From Pseudomonas pisciculturae (GTDB lineage Bacteria > Pseudomonadota > Gammaproteobacteria > Pseudomonadales > Pseudomonadaceae), in NCBI RefSeq assembly GCF_015461805.1, contig NZ_JACVZE010000003.1, forward strand, positions 434,001-498,000: a stretch of 64,000 bases of DNA, read 5' to 3'. The notes under the pieces were generated by a model that saw only the letters and a program-made list of their open reading frames with translations, searched no databases and was not told the DNA's origin. Numbering within the stretch: the stretch's first letter is position 1; each line of letters starts with the position of its first letter. The translations under genes were made by a program, and so were the position numbers. This document shows positions 1 to 8,873 of the stretch, piece after piece.

Positions 1-186
1 GCCCAGCGCCTTGGACAACGGCAGCCAGAACACCGAGAAACCGTAAGCCATGCCGATGCACAGGTGGATGGCCAACGCGGCCGGCGGAACCAGCCAGCGG
101 TTGAAGCCGGGCTTGGCGATGATGCGTTCCTTGGACAGGAACGCAGGCTGTGCGGCAGTTGAAGCTGCCACAGTGCTAGTGCTCAT
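1..186 (-). CDS. MFS transporter, N-terminal part (cut by window edge)
   Basis: The 62 visible codons begin with an ATG at 184-186, preceded by a GGGGAAA ribosome-binding site. They encode a short polar N-terminus (about 35 residues) followed by a hydrophobic stretch containing GMAYGFSVFWLPLSKALG, typical of the first membrane helix of major facilitator transporters. The wording of this segment resembles oxalate/formate-antiporter-family (OFA) members, but the substrate cannot be judged from 62 residues. The gene reads out of the window on the left and is divergent from asmA. Family call fairly secure, subfamily an inference. Confidence 0.6.
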   Translation of the reverse strand, partial: MSTSTVAASTAAQPAFLSKERIIAKPGFNRWLVPPAALAIHLCIGMAYGFSVFWLPLSKALG

Positions 187-512
187 TGGTGTTTCCCCCA
201 GTTGTTAGTATGTGTCCGTCAGGCGCTCTCTCCCTCGGCCTTGCACGCAGAGCGTTGGCCGTTGTTGTTGAGTAAAGCTCCATTTGAGCGCGACGCTATG
301 TCGCAGAAGGCAGACGAACCCGCGCAGATTAGCACCTGTGGATGACAGAAAAACCAAACTGATATCACCTTTTTCGGGATATCTGTTTTGTTTGACGCCA
401 AATTCCCGTTTTGCGGGTCGTGGATACAATGTAACGATCTACGAACTGACGTACGGTGCCGGGCGTTATACTCTGCGACCAAATTTTTAAATCGACATAC
501 AAGGACTCGCCC
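187..512. other. Intergenic region with imperfect inverted repeat
   Basis: This 326-base gap separates the divergent transporter and asmA. It holds an imperfect inverted repeat with 16-base arms at 351-366 and 378-393, centred on two copies of GATATC, which could be an operator or a hairpin. I see no gene in it: the short reading frames here lack ribosome-binding sites and family resemblance. Confidence 0.4.
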
Positions 513-2720
513 ATGAAAGCGTTCGGCAAAATCCTGGGTCTGGTACTTCTCGGGCTGTTGCTGATCATTGTGGCGCTGGGCTTTGCCCTGACCCACCTCT
601 TCGATCCCAACGACTATAAAGACGAGATTCGCCAGATTGCCCGCGACAAGGCCCACATCGAGCTGACGCTCAATGGCGACATCGGCTGGAGCCTCTTCCC
701 CTGGCTTGGCCTTGAGCTGCACGAAGCCAGCGTGGCGACGCTGACCAACCCGACCCAACCGTTCGCCGACCTGCAGATGCTCGGCCTGTCGGTACGCGTG
801 CTGCCGCTGCTGCGCCGTGAAGTGCAGATGAGCGACGTACGCGTCGAAGGCCTGAACCTGCGCCTGAACCGCGACAAGCAGGGCCACGGCAACTGGGAAG
901 ACATCGGCAAGAACGTTTCCCAGACAACAGCTGGCGCACCCGCAACCGTCGAGCAGCCCGCCGACGAGCCGCAAAAGGCGTCCAAACCCATCCGCCTGGA
1001 CATCGACAGCCTGACCATCAACAACGCCCGCGTCGAATACAACGACGAGCAGACCGGCAAGCAGTTCAGCGCCGAGAGCATCCAGTTGAGCGCCGGTGCC
1101 GTGCATGAAGGCGCCAGCATTCCGGTGAAACTCACGGCCTTCTTCGGCAGCAACCAGCCGGTGATGCGCGTCAAGACCGAGCTCAATGGCAACCTGCGCA
1201 TCGAGCGCGCCCTCAAGCGCTATCAGTTCGAAGACATGAAAATCAGCGGCGAAGCCACGGGCGAACCGCTGCAAGGCAAGACCGTGACCTTCTCCACCCA
1301 GGGCCAGCTGTTGTTGGACCAGGCTGCGAACATCGCCGAATGGACCAACCTGAAACTGTCGGCCAACCAACTGCGCGCCCTGGGCGAGCTGAAGGTCAAC
1401 AGCCTGGACAAGACCCCGCAACTGAGTGGCGCCCTGTCCATCGCCCAGTTTGACCTGGCCAAGTTCCTCGACAGCGTCGGCAGCCCGTTGCCGCCAATGG
1501 CCGAGGGCAGCCTGAGCAAGGTCGAACTGGTCAGTCGCCTCACCGGCACGCCTACCAGCCTGGCGCTGGACGACCTAAACCTGAAACTCGACGGCAGCAC
1601 CTTCACCGGTCGTCTCGCGGTGGAAGACTTCGCCAAGCAGTCGCTACGGGTTCAGCTCAAGGGTGACACCTTCAACGCCGATAACTACCTGCCCGCCAAG
1701 TCCGAATCCGCTAAAGGCGCAACGGCCGCTCGCCAGGCCGAGGTGCAAAACAGCGAAGCCGGAGCCATGGCCGCCGGTGGCACTACCCCGCTGCCAGATG
1801 CACCGACAAAAGGTGCCTGGAGCACCGACAAGCTGTTGCCACTGACGCGCCTGCGTACGCTGGACGTCAACGCTGACCTGTCCTTCGGCCAACTGACCCT
1901 GAGCAAACTGCCGATCCAGGACGCTACGCTGAAAGCCACCGGCCTCGACGGCCAGCTCAAGCTCGACACCCTCAGCGGCGGTCTCTACAACGGCACCTTC
2001 CAGGCCAACGGCAACCTTGATGTGCGCCAGGATATTCCGGTGCTGGCGCTGCAAACCTATATCAAGCAAGTCCCGGTCGAGCGCATCCTGCAAGCCCAGG
2101 GAAAAACGCCGCCGGTGAAGGGCCAAATCACCCTCGACAGCAACCTCACTGGCCGTGGCAACAGCCAAAAAGCCCTGATCGACAGCCTCAACGGCACTGC
2201 CAGTTTTGTGATCAACAACGGCGTGCTGCTCAACGCCAACCTTGAACAGCAACTGTGCACCGGCATCGCGCTGCTCAACCGCAAGACCTTGAGCACTACG
2301 CCACAAGGCAAGGACACCCCGTTCCAGGAATTGAAGGGTAACCTGACATTCCGCAACGGCGTAGCCAGCAACCCAGACCTAAAAGTGCGTATTCCTGGCC
2401 TCACCGTGAACGGCAACGGCGACATCGACCTGCGTGTACTGGGCATGGATTACCGCGTCGGCATCATCGTCGAAGGTGACCAGCGCGACGTGCCGGACCC
2501 AGCCTGCCAGGTGGGCTCCAACTTCCAGAACATCGAAGTACCGCTGCGCTGCCGTGGCCCGTTGGAACTGGGCGCCAAGGCCTGCCGCCTGGACAAGGAT
2601 GGCCTCGGCCAGGTCGCGATCAAGGCGGCGGGTAATCGCCTCAACGAGAAGCTTGAAGAGAAGCTCGACAAGGTCAATCCGAAGCTCAAAGACGCACTGA
2701 AAGGCCTGTTCAATCGATGA
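513..2720 (+). CDS. AsmA family protein
   Basis: A 735-residue protein of the AsmA/TamB-like group, which are inner-membrane-anchored periplasmic proteins linked to outer-membrane lipid homeostasis. The start at 513 (MKAFGKILG) was chosen over an in-frame ATG at 456 because AAGGAC lies just upstream and the protein then begins directly with its single N-terminal membrane helix (about residues 4-28). The AsmA N-terminal domain follows (FDPNDYKDEIRQIARDKAHIE), and the C-terminal part carries the AsmA_2-type region near residues 540-700. A low-complexity Ala/Glu/Pro linker sits near residues 150-170. Its stop overlaps the mutY start (ATGA), so the two are probably co-transcribed; this gene order is common in pseudomonads. 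Confidence 0.9.
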   Translation: MKAFGKILGLVLLGLLLIIVALGFALTHLFDPNDYKDEIRQIARDKAHIELTLNGDIGWSLFPWLGLELHEASVATLTNPTQPFADLQMLGLSVRVLPLLRREVQMSDVRVEGLNLRLNRDKQGHGNWEDIGKNVSQTTAGAPATVEQPADEPQKASKPIRLDIDSLTINNARVEYNDEQTGKQFSAESIQLSAGAVHEGASIPVKLTAFFGSNQPVMRVKTELNGNLRIERALKRYQFEDMKISGEATGEPLQGKTVTFSTQGQLLLDQAANIAEWTNLKLSANQLRALGELKVNSLDKTPQLSGALSIAQFDLAKFLDSVGSPLPPMAEGSLSKVELVSRLTGTPTSLALDDLNLKLDGSTFTGRLAVEDFAKQSLRVQLKGDTFNADNYLPAKSESAKGATAARQAEVQNSEAGAMAAGGTTPLPDAPTKGAWSTDKLLPLTRLRTLDVNADLSFGQLTLSKLPIQDATLKATGLDGQLKLDTLSGGLYNGTFQANGNLDVRQDIPVLALQTYIKQVPVERILQAQGKTPPVKGQITLDSNLTGRGNSQKALIDSLNGTASFVINNGVLLNANLEQQLCTGIALLNRKTLSTTPQGKDTPFQELKGNLTFRNGVASNPDLKVRIPGLTVNGNGDIDLRVLGMDYRVGIIVEGDQRDVPDPACQVGSNFQNIEVPLRCRGPLELGAKACRLDKDGLGQVAIKAAGNRLNEKLEEKLDKVNPKLKDALKGLFNR

Positions 2721-3784
2721 GAAACGAGCAATTTTCAGAGGCGGTCCTCAATTGGTACGACCGCCACGGTCGCCATGACCTGCCCTGGCAACAGGGCATC
2801 ACGCCTTATCGGGTGTGGGTCTCGGAGATCATGCTGCAACAGACCCAGGTGAGCACCGTGCTCAATTACTTCGACCGGTTCATGGCCTCGCTGCCGACGG
2901 TCGAAGCCCTGGCCGCTGCGCCAGAAGATGAAGTGCTGCACCTATGGACCGGCCTGGGTTACTACACCCGGGCGCGCAACCTGCAGAAGACCGCGAAGAT
3001 CGTGGTGGCCGAATACGGCGGCGAGTTTCCCAAGGACGTGGAAAAACTCACCGAGTTACCAGGCATCGGCCTGTCCACGGCCGGTGCGATCGCCAGCCTG
3101 AGCATGGGCCTGCGCGCGCCGATCCTCGACGGCAACGTCAAACGCGTGCTGGCACGCTTTACCGCCCAGGAGGGCTACCCAGGCGAGCCCAAGGTGGCCA
3201 AGCAGTTGTGGGCCACCGCAGAGCGCTTCACGCCCTTTGATCGCGTCAACGCCTACACCCAGGCAATGATGGACATGGGCGCCACCCTGTGCACCCGCAG
3301 CAAGCCAAGCTGCCTGCTGTGCCCGCTGGAAAAAGGCTGCGAAGCCCACATGCTCGGCCTGGAAACACGCTACCCGATCCCCAAGCCACGCAAGACCATC
3401 CCGCAGAAGCGCACGCTGATGCCGCTACTGGCGAATGCCGAGGGCGCGATTCTGCTTTACCGTCGCCCCTCTACGGGCCTGTGGGGCGGTTTGTGGAGCT
3501 TGCCAGAGCTGGACGACCTGCAAGACCTGGAACACCTCGCCCACCAGCACGCGCTGGAGCTGGGTAAGCAACAGGCACTGCCGGGGCTGATCCACACCTT
3601 CAGCCACTTCCAACTGGCCATCGAACCCTGGCTGGTCCAGGTCGAGGAATCCGCCCACCACGTGGCCGAGGCCGACTGGCTCTGGTATAACCTCGCCACC
3701 CCGCCGCGCCTGGGCCTTGCCGCCCCGGTGAAAAAACTGCTGAAGCGCGCGGCCGATGTATTGAATGCAGGAGTGTCGTCATGA
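2717..3784 (+). CDS. mutY: A/G-specific adenine DNA glycosylase MutY
   Basis: Base-excision repair enzyme that removes adenine mispaired with 8-oxoguanine. The 355-residue protein has every landmark of the family: Glu37 in EIMLQQTQ, the helix-hairpin-helix [14 protein letters not shown] near residues 115-128, catalytic Asp138 in ILDGNVKR, and the [4Fe-4S] ligands Cys192, Cys199, Cys202 and Cys208. The C-terminal NUDIX-like domain (about residues 230-345) that reads 8-oxoG is complete. The gene overlaps asmA by four bases and its own stop overlaps the yggX start, so asmA-mutY-yggX looks like one translationally coupled operon. Confidence 0.98.
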   Translation: MRNEQFSEAVLNWYDRHGRHDLPWQQGITPYRVWVSEIMLQQTQVSTVLNYFDRFMASLPTVEALAAAPEDEVLHLWTGLGYYTRARNLQKTAKIVVAEYGGEFPKDVEKLTELPGIGLSTAGAIASLSMGLRAPILDGNVKRVLARFTAQEGYPGEPKVAKQLWATAERFTPFDRVNAYTQAMMDMGATLCTRSKPSCLLCPLEKGCEAHMLGLETRYPIPKPRKTIPQKRTLMPLLANAEGAILLYRRPSTGLWGGLWSLPELDDLQDLEHLAHQHALELGKQQALPGLIHTFSHFQLAIEPWLVQVEESAHHVAEADWLWYNLATPPRLGLAAPVKKLLKRAADVLNAGVSS

Positions 3785-4053
3785 CCCGCACCGTAATGTG
3801 CCGCAAGTACAAAGAAGAACTGCCAGCCCTGGAACGCCCTCCCTACCCAGGCGCCAAGGGCCAGGACATTTACGACCACGTCTCTGCCAAGGCTTGGGCC
3901 GACTGGCTGAAACACCAGACCCTGCTGATCAATGAAAAGCGCCTGAACATGATGAACGCCGAAGACCGTAAATACCTGGCGGGCGAAATGGACAAGTTCT
4001 TTTCCGGCGAGGATTACGCCAAGGCCGACGGCTACGTTCCACCTGCTCAATAA
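3781..4053 (+). CDS. yggX: YggX family Fe(II)-trafficking / oxidative damage protection protein
   Basis: A 90-residue cytosolic protein matching the YggX family over its full length: it starts [10 protein letters not shown] with the family's single conserved cysteine near the N-terminus, then LPGLE-like, [17 protein letters not shown] and the C-terminal YVPP. Known members protect Fe-S proteins and were proposed to handle labile iron. Its ATG overlaps the mutY stop (ATGA). The partnership with mutY makes sense because both counter oxidative damage and MutY carries an Fe-S cluster; that link is an inference from gene order. Confidence 0.95.
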   Translation: MTRTVMCRKYKEELPALERPPYPGAKGQDIYDHVSAKAWADWLKHQTLLINEKRLNMMNAEDRKYLAGEMDKFFSGEDYAKADGYVPPAQ

Positions 4054-4117
4054 TTGATCAAAAACCGGGGTCGGTACGTAAGCGACGGTAATAATTAAAT
4101 ATTTTTTGAAAACTTGC

Positions 4118-4146
4118 TTGACGACCCCCTGAAAAACCCGTTTAAT
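4118..4146 (+). promoter_or_regulatory. Sigma-70 promoter of tRNA-Phe
   Basis: TTGACG (4118-4123) and TTTAAT (4141-4146) are separated by exactly 17 bases and sit 10 bases before the tRNA. The sequence between the -10 box and the tRNA is GC-rich (GCGCCCC), the kind of discriminator found at stringently controlled stable-RNA promoters. Confidence 0.75.
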
Positions 4147-4156
4147 GCGCCCCGTT

Positions 4157-4232
4157 GCCCAGATAGCTCAGTCGGTAGAGCAGGGGATTGAAAATCCCCG
4201 TGTCGGCGGTTCGATTCCGTCTCTGGGCACCA
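4157..4232 (+). tRNA. tRNA-Phe (GAA)
   Basis: A 76-base tRNA including the encoded CCA. The acceptor stem pairs GCCCAGA with TCTGGGC, the anticodon stem GGGGA/TCCCC encloses a TTGAAAA loop giving anticodon GAA, and the T-loop reads GTTCGATTC. It has its own promoter upstream and a terminator downstream. Confidence 0.98.
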
Positions 4233-4276
4233 CTAATTAGTTTTAGGTGGTGCTAACACCATCTGAAACACACGAG

Positions 4277-4301
4277 AAACCCGCCTAGTGCGGGTTTTTT
4301 G
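4277..4301 (+). terminator. Intrinsic terminator after tRNA-Phe
   Basis: AAACCCGC (4277-4284), a five-base loop, and GCGGGTTT running into a T-tract. Classic rho-independent form. Confidence 0.85.
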
Positions 4302-4402
4302 TTGCCTGGGATTTTATCCTCCCAACCCCACCCCATACGCCTGCTTCCCGATCTGGAAGAGAGGCCGTGCAAAATGCAGTTCCGTTTCAGATGTTTTTCA
4401 CT

Positions 4403-4514
4403 TATCTCAAATTCAATTTTGAGATAGTGTTGGGCCTAATCAGGCCCTCAACGCCCACTTTACGGGCGTTTAAGCGCACTATTTTTGAGATAACCAAAAA
4501 CCAATCTTGAGATA
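4403..4514 (+). promoter_or_regulatory. Repeated TTGAGATA motif upstream of fic (putative operator)
   Basis: The motif TTTGAGATA occurs at 4418-4426 and 4484-4492, CTTGAGATA at 4506-4514, and its inverse TATCTCAAA at 4403-4411. The first two form a palindrome, and the last copy ends ten bases before the fic start, where a ribosome-binding site would lie. Between them is a hairpin, AACGCCC/GGGCGTT, at about 4450-4470. The Fic protein ends in a winged-helix-like domain, so self-repression is a reasonable inference. Confidence 0.5.
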
Positions 4515-4523
4515 TTTCCCAAT

Positions 4524-5684
4524 ATGCCCGAGTTTCTTCACCACGATCTTGAGCTTTTGAACCCCTCGTTCGACTCAGGCCTGGTTGACGTACTGGGCGA
4601 ACTGGAACATCTGAGGCGCCTGCAATTGGGTGGCGACACACCGCCCGCCGTGTTCTTCCAACTCAAAGACCTGTTCCACACACTGGAAAGCCTAGGCTCC
4701 GCCCGCATTGAAGGTAATCACACCACGCTGGCCGACTACATCGAAAGCAAGGTTGACGGGACAGCCGAGGGTTCCGATCAGCTACGAGAGATCGCGAACA
4801 TCGAAAAGGCCATGGACTACGTTGAAAGCATTATCCAGCCAGGCTCAGACCTTACCGAATTTGCCATTCGCGAAATTCACGCAATAACAGTCCAAGGGCT
4901 TCAGCGCGAAGGTGATCGGACGCCCGGCGCCTACCGAGAAGCAGGTGTACGCATAGCCCAGTCAGACCACCTCCCCCCGGATCCCGTGATGGTGCCGGGA
5001 TACATGCAAGAGCTGGTCACCTTCGTCAATAAGCAGGATGCCCCCAAATACGATTTGATGAAGGTTGCCCTGGCTCATCACCGATTTGGCTGGATTCACC
5101 CCTTTGGCAACGGCAACGGCAACGGCCGTGTCGTACGCCTTCTTACGTATGCACTATTGATGAAATACGGCTTCAATGTCAGCACAGGCGGCCGAGTACT
5201 CAACCCCACCGCTGTGTTCTGTATTAATCGAGAAAAATATTACGAAATGCTGTCCACCGCAGACACGGGCACCAAAGAAGGCCTTGAAGCCTGGTGCACC
5301 TATGTGCTCGCAGGCATCAAGGATGAACTGGAGAAGGTCAGCAGACTGACCGATTACGGGTATCTGACCAAACACATCCTTGCCCCAACGATTGCACTGG
5401 CAAAAGATCGCGAATGGATAACGCCGCTGGAGGAAAAAATCCTTATCACGGCCATTCAACTGAAAGTCGTCAAAGCTGGCGATATCGCCGACGCCCTTCC
5501 AATGCTGTCAGCCCCACAAAGAACCTATCAGATAAAAAAACTGGTGGATCAAGGCATGCTGCTCCCTATCAACCCAGGCGCACGGCAGTACACCATTGGC
5601 TTCTCAAACAACTACTTGATCAGAGGCGTAATCAAATCTCTGCGCGACGAGGGCTTCATCCCAGAGCAACTGGATCAACCCTAG
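4524..5684 (+). CDS. Fic family protein with altered catalytic motif
   Basis: A 386-residue Fic-domain protein. Fic enzymes usually transfer AMP to target proteins; those with an N-terminal inhibitory helix (class II) are self-restrained. The inhibitory motif S-x-x-x-E-G is present as SARIEGN at residues 59-65. The Fic core follows, and a winged-helix DNA-binding-like domain occupies about residues 300-386. The catalytic motif starts at His192 and reads [14 protein letters not shown], two residues longer than the usual HPFxxGNGRxxR, because a GGCAAC hexamer is present three times (5106-5123). This may impair or alter catalysis. It stands alone downstream of tRNA-Phe, with operator-like repeats upstream. 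Family call certain; target unknown. Confidence 0.93.
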   Translation: MPEFLHHDLELLNPSFDSGLVDVLGELEHLRRLQLGGDTPPAVFFQLKDLFHTLESLGSARIEGNHTTLADYIESKVDGTAEGSDQLREIANIEKAMDYVESIIQPGSDLTEFAIREIHAITVQGLQREGDRTPGAYREAGVRIAQSDHLPPDPVMVPGYMQELVTFVNKQDAPKYDLMKVALAHHRFGWIHPFGNGNGNGRVVRLLTYALLMKYGFNVSTGGRVLNPTAVFCINREKYYEMLSTADTGTKEGLEAWCTYVLAGIKDELEKVSRLTDYGYLTKHILAPTIALAKDREWITPLEEKILITAIQLKVVKAGDIADALPMLSAPQRTYQIKKLVDQGMLLPINPGARQYTIGFSNNYLIRGVIKSLRDEGFIPEQLDQP

Positions 5685-5695
5685 ACTGCAGTTTT

Positions 5696-7288
5696 TCATC
5701 TCAGCAAAAACACCATCAACGGATTGTCATTCAGCCGCCCCTCAAAATCCGGCACCTGACTCTCCAGTGGCGTACCACGCAACAGCGCCGCCTCCTTACG
5801 CGCCACAATCACCCATGCCGGCCGTGGCAGCGCACTCAATCGCCCAAGCTGGTCACTACCAACAAACGCCGGCTGCTCGTCGTGATCCAGGTTCATCATG
5901 TAGCGCACCGCCCAGGTGTCCCGCCCCAGATCGATAAACACCAATGGCCCAGGCTGCGTGACACGCAGCGTCTCGACCTGAGCGACAAAGGCCCGGGTAT
6001 CGAACTGCAAGTCCTTGGCCGGCTCCACCACTTTCACCAGCAACAGCCACTGCGCAATCAACGCGATAAGGCTAAGCCACACCAACCGCCCCGCGCGCCG
6101 CCACGCAACCAACGCCGCCCCTTGCAGCACCACCAGCACGCCAATCAATAACGGCAGCGAAACGTTCGGCCAGTAATCGTGCCTCTGCCACTCATGCCGG
6201 CACACAAACACTACAACCACGCATAACGCCGGTAGCGCCACGACAAGCGCTTCGTAGCATCGACGCACGCCCGCGAGCCATCCTTGCGCCTGGAGCAGCC
6301 CATAGGCGGCGACAGCTGCAAACATCGGCACCATCGGCAAGATGTAATACGCGCGCTTGAAGTGCGGTATCGACAACCCGAGTAAAATCATCAGGCCGCA
6401 AGCGCCCAACCGCGCCACCATTTGCATATCGCCCGCGAACCGCTCAGGCCAGCGATGACGCAGCCCGATCATTGCCGCCAATGCCAACGGCACCACCGGG
6501 AAATAGCGGTAAAGACTTAGTTGAAAGTAGAAATAGAACGGCTCGCCGGCTTCATCCAGGCGCCCACCAACTTGCATCTTGAACACTTCGTCAGCGAACG
6601 CGTCACCACCGCTGATGCGCGCCAGCTTCACCAACAACCACCAACAGGCTGCCAGCAACACCAAACCAACGACGCCATGGATCAACACCTGCTTAACCCG
6701 CTCCCCAGGCCTGCCCAGCGCCCAATACACGCACACCACGCCACACACCTCGATCAAGCCCAGCGGCCCGCGTATTGCAAAGCCCAGGATGAACAGCGGG
6801 AACACCGCCAACCGTCTCCAGCGCCCACCGCTGTGCAGCAGGTAGAAACTGCCGACACAGAGCAGCGCCACCATCTGGTCCAGGCACACAGAGCGGGATT
6901 TTTCGAGCAACTGGGTCGTGAGTAGGGTCAACAACACTGTGAGCAACGCCCACTGGCGGCTGGACGGCACCAGCAAGCGATAGATCAGCGCAACCACGCC
7001 GGCGGACGCCAGCGCAGTGGGCAACACGTTCGCCAAATGATTGGGCGCACCAAACAGCCGGGCGAATACATAACTTAAGAAAGTAGCGGTGCCAGGGTAG
7101 TCCGCGTAGGGCTGGCCGTAAGTCGTAGGGAAAAGACTTGCTCCATGGCGAAACATTTCCTGCAGGAACAACGCCCAGCGGCCGTCAAAGCCTTGGGGCT
7201 GCTGATCCCAGATGCCAAGGGTGAACAGCAACAGGGCGAACAGGAAAATCCCGAAGGACTCCAGGCGAAAACGGCTGCGGTGATCCAT
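5696..7288 (-). CDS. ArnT/PMT-like membrane glycosyltransferase (GT39/GT83 type)
   Basis: A 530-residue integral inner-membrane protein with about ten to twelve hydrophobic helices. The N-terminal region after helix 1 reads QQPQGFDGRWALFLQEMFRHG, the position where ArnT and protein-O-mannosyltransferase relatives carry their acidic catalytic loop (here an Asp in GFDGRW), followed by YADYPGTATFLSY. The C-terminal soluble part (about residues 400-530) is periplasmic in relatives. Such enzymes move a sugar from a polyprenyl-phosphate carrier to lipid A or other acceptors. ATG at 7286-7288 with AGGTC upstream. No other envelope-sugar genes are adjacent, so donor and acceptor are unknown. Confidence 0.8.
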   Translation of the reverse strand: MDHRSRFRLESFGIFLFALLLFTLGIWDQQPQGFDGRWALFLQEMFRHGASLFPTTYGQPYADYPGTATFLSYVFARLFGAPNHLANVLPTALASAGVVALIYRLLVPSSRQWALLTVLLTLLTTQLLEKSRSVCLDQMVALLCVGSFYLLHSGGRWRRLAVFPLFILGFAIRGPLGLIEVCGVVCVYWALGRPGERVKQVLIHGVVGLVLLAACWWLLVKLARISGGDAFADEVFKMQVGGRLDEAGEPFYFYFQLSLYRYFPVVPLALAAMIGLRHRWPERFAGDMQMVARLGACGLMILLGLSIPHFKRAYYILPMVPMFAAVAAYGLLQAQGWLAGVRRCYEALVVALPALCVVVVFVCRHEWQRHDYWPNVSLPLLIGVLVVLQGAALVAWRRAGRLVWLSLIALIAQWLLLVKVVEPAKDLQFDTRAFVAQVETLRVTQPGPLVFIDLGRDTWAVRYMMNLDHDEQPAFVGSDQLGRLSALPRPAWVIVARKEAALLRGTPLESQVPDFEGRLNDNPLMVFLLR

Positions 7289-7375
7289 CGGTTGACCTGT
7301 CAGGTGAGGGGCGCCGACCTATGGTGCCGACCACCCTGCTGAATAGCGCCTGAACAGGGTTGAACATTCCCGCGC

Positions 7376-8341
7376 TTACCGACCTGTGGGCCACACCAGC
7401 GCAGGGATCAGGCGGATGTAGATCAACTCCCCGACCAACTCGACCAAGGTTTGCAGGATCACAACCGTGGCGGCCAACCCACGCACATCCTCGGGCAAGG
7501 CCAGCGCCAGGGGCAGCACCACCAGCGAATTGCGCGTCGACGCACTGAACGTTACCGCCCGTGCCGTCACCGCGGGCAATGCCAACAACCGCGAAGCCAG
7601 CATCCCCAGCAGCGGGGCCAGCAGCAGGAAGCCGACGTACACCGGGATCACCGGCAATAGCAGGTCGATATCGCGCACCACCGACGTAATCTGCGAAGCA
7701 ATCACCACCCACAACACCAGCGCCATGGCCGGCACCGGCAGCCAGGCCCAGGCGTCGTTCCAGGCCCTGACCACACCGGATCGCTTCGCCAGTGCAGTGG
7801 TTAGAACCGCCAGCAGCATCGGCACCACGATCAACAGCAGAAACGCCTCAACAAACGGCCCCGCCTGCACCACCACCTCAGACTGCGCGCCCAACATCAA
7901 CCCCAGGTACACCGGCAACAGCGCCAACTGCAACAGCAACAGCACCGGCGTTGCCGCCAGCATCAATCGCGAATCGCCCTTGCCGATATGGGTAAACACC
8001 ACCACGTAGTCGATGCACGGCGTGAGCAATACCAACAACGCCCCCATCAGCAACGCCGGGCGCTCTACCAGACCACGGGTCAACGCCCACACCAGCACGG
8101 GCACCAGAATGAAGTTGGCCAATAGCAGCGCTGACAAGAAACGCTTGTTACTCAGGCTACTGCGCAACTCGAGAAACGGGATTTGCAGGAACATCGCGTA
8201 CATCAGCACGGCGATGGCGGGTGTGACCAGTACGTTGAGACCGTGAGCCAAGGAAGGTTCGAACAAACCGAAGGCAGCGGCCAGGAGGACGGCGACGAAG
8301 TAGAGAGGGATCTGGTTGTGTTCGAGGGTGTCGCGGGTCAT
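7376..8341 (-). CDS. Bile acid:sodium symporter / ACR3-like (arsenic resistance-type) transporter
   Basis: About 321 residues, ten hydrophobic segments, and the conserved family cysteine region PCIDYVVVFTHIGKGD near the middle of the protein, as in members annotated as arsenic resistance or BASS-family transporters. Start taken at the ATG of MTRDTLEHNQ; an upstream GTG at 8366-8368 would add nine residues but has no better ribosome-binding site. No arsR or arsC lies beside it, so an arsenite-specific role is unproven. Confidence 0.75.
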   Translation of the reverse strand: MTRDTLEHNQIPLYFVAVLLAAAFGLFEPSLAHGLNVLVTPAIAVLMYAMFLQIPFLELRSSLSNKRFLSALLLANFILVPVLVWALTRGLVERPALLMGALLVLLTPCIDYVVVFTHIGKGDSRLMLAATPVLLLLQLALLPVYLGLMLGAQSEVVVQAGPFVEAFLLLIVVPMLLAVLTTALAKRSGVVRAWNDAWAWLPVPAMALVLWVVIASQITSVVRDIDLLLPVIPVYVGFLLLAPLLGMLASRLLALPAVTARAVTFSASTRNSLVVLPLALALPEDVRGLAATVVILQTLVELVGELIYIRLIPALVWPTGR

Positions 8342-8422
8342 CGAGTAGCTCTGCTGGCTTGCAATCACGCAAGGCTATTCGGCTAGAGGATCAAGGTCGA
8401 GAGAAAAAAGGCAACCAGGCTC

Positions 8423-8692
8423 TCAAGGATATTCCTGACGAGCATGCAATACCGTCACCACTTCGATCCAATCAGTTATTCGATACACCACCAAGTAGTT
8501 AGGGTGCACAACAATTTCTCGAGTACCTGGAATCCTACCCATGCGGTACAGATATGGATGATCAGGAAGCGCAGTTGTGGCAGCCTCAATGGCTTCGTTC
8601 AAATCGCTGGCTGCAGCAACATTACGTTCAATTATGTATTCAAGAATTACCCTGAGTTCAGCACGGGCCTCGGGCCGCCACTCAACCCGCAT
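8423..8692 (-). CDS. RelE/ParE family toxin
   Basis: An 89-residue protein starting MRVEWRPEARAEL, with the ParE/RelE fold signature: an early ARAEL..ILEYI helix, HPYLYRMGRIPGTREIVVHPNYLVVYRI in the core (strand-Arg-strand), and a C-terminal VLHARQEYP strand. The ATG at 8690-8692 overlaps the antitoxin 3' end by 11 bases, the usual layout. Known relatives inhibit DNA gyrase (ParE) or cleave mRNA on the ribosome (RelE); the HAR-x-x-P ending is common to ParE-like members. An ATG 24 bases further upstream is possible but inside the antitoxin. Confidence 0.88.
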   Translation of the reverse strand: MRVEWRPEARAELRVILEYIIERNVAAASDLNEAIEAATTALPDHPYLYRMGRIPGTREIVVHPNYLVVYRITDWIEVVTVLHARQEYP

Positions 8693-8873
8693 CGTGCGTT
8701 TTTCTCTTCGATTCAATCAAAGCGCGCATTTCAGCCATTACCCGATCATGCGGGATATTTGGACGAGGATCATCAATCGACGCCTGCACCTTGGCACGAA
8801 ACCAACGGTCATAGCTGGCAGCCTGCTCTTCTGTTTCAAACTCTGAAACGATTGGAGAAAGTGGGATGCTCAT
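8682..8873 (-). CDS. Antitoxin of the adjacent RelE/ParE toxin
   Basis: A 63-residue acidic protein upstream of and overlapping the toxin. The start at 8871-8873 is decided by an excellent GGAGGT ribosome-binding site seven bases before the ATG; an in-frame start 42 bases upstream lacks one. The sequence YDRWFRAKVQASIDDPRPNIPHDRV resembles the C-terminal toxin-wrapping part of PaaA2/RelB-type stability antitoxins. It lacks an obvious full ribbon-helix-helix N-terminus, so DNA binding is uncertain. The pair is a plausible functional toxin-antitoxin module. Confidence 0.85.
   Translation of the reverse strand: MSIPLSPIVSEFETEEQAASYDRWFRAKVQASIDDPRPNIPHDRVMAEMRALIESKRKTHDAG

Noticed and set aside
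219..1421. 400-codon minus-strand frame opposite asmA
   Set aside because: Shadow frame: asmA on the plus strand has a clear membrane anchor, family motifs and operon overlap.
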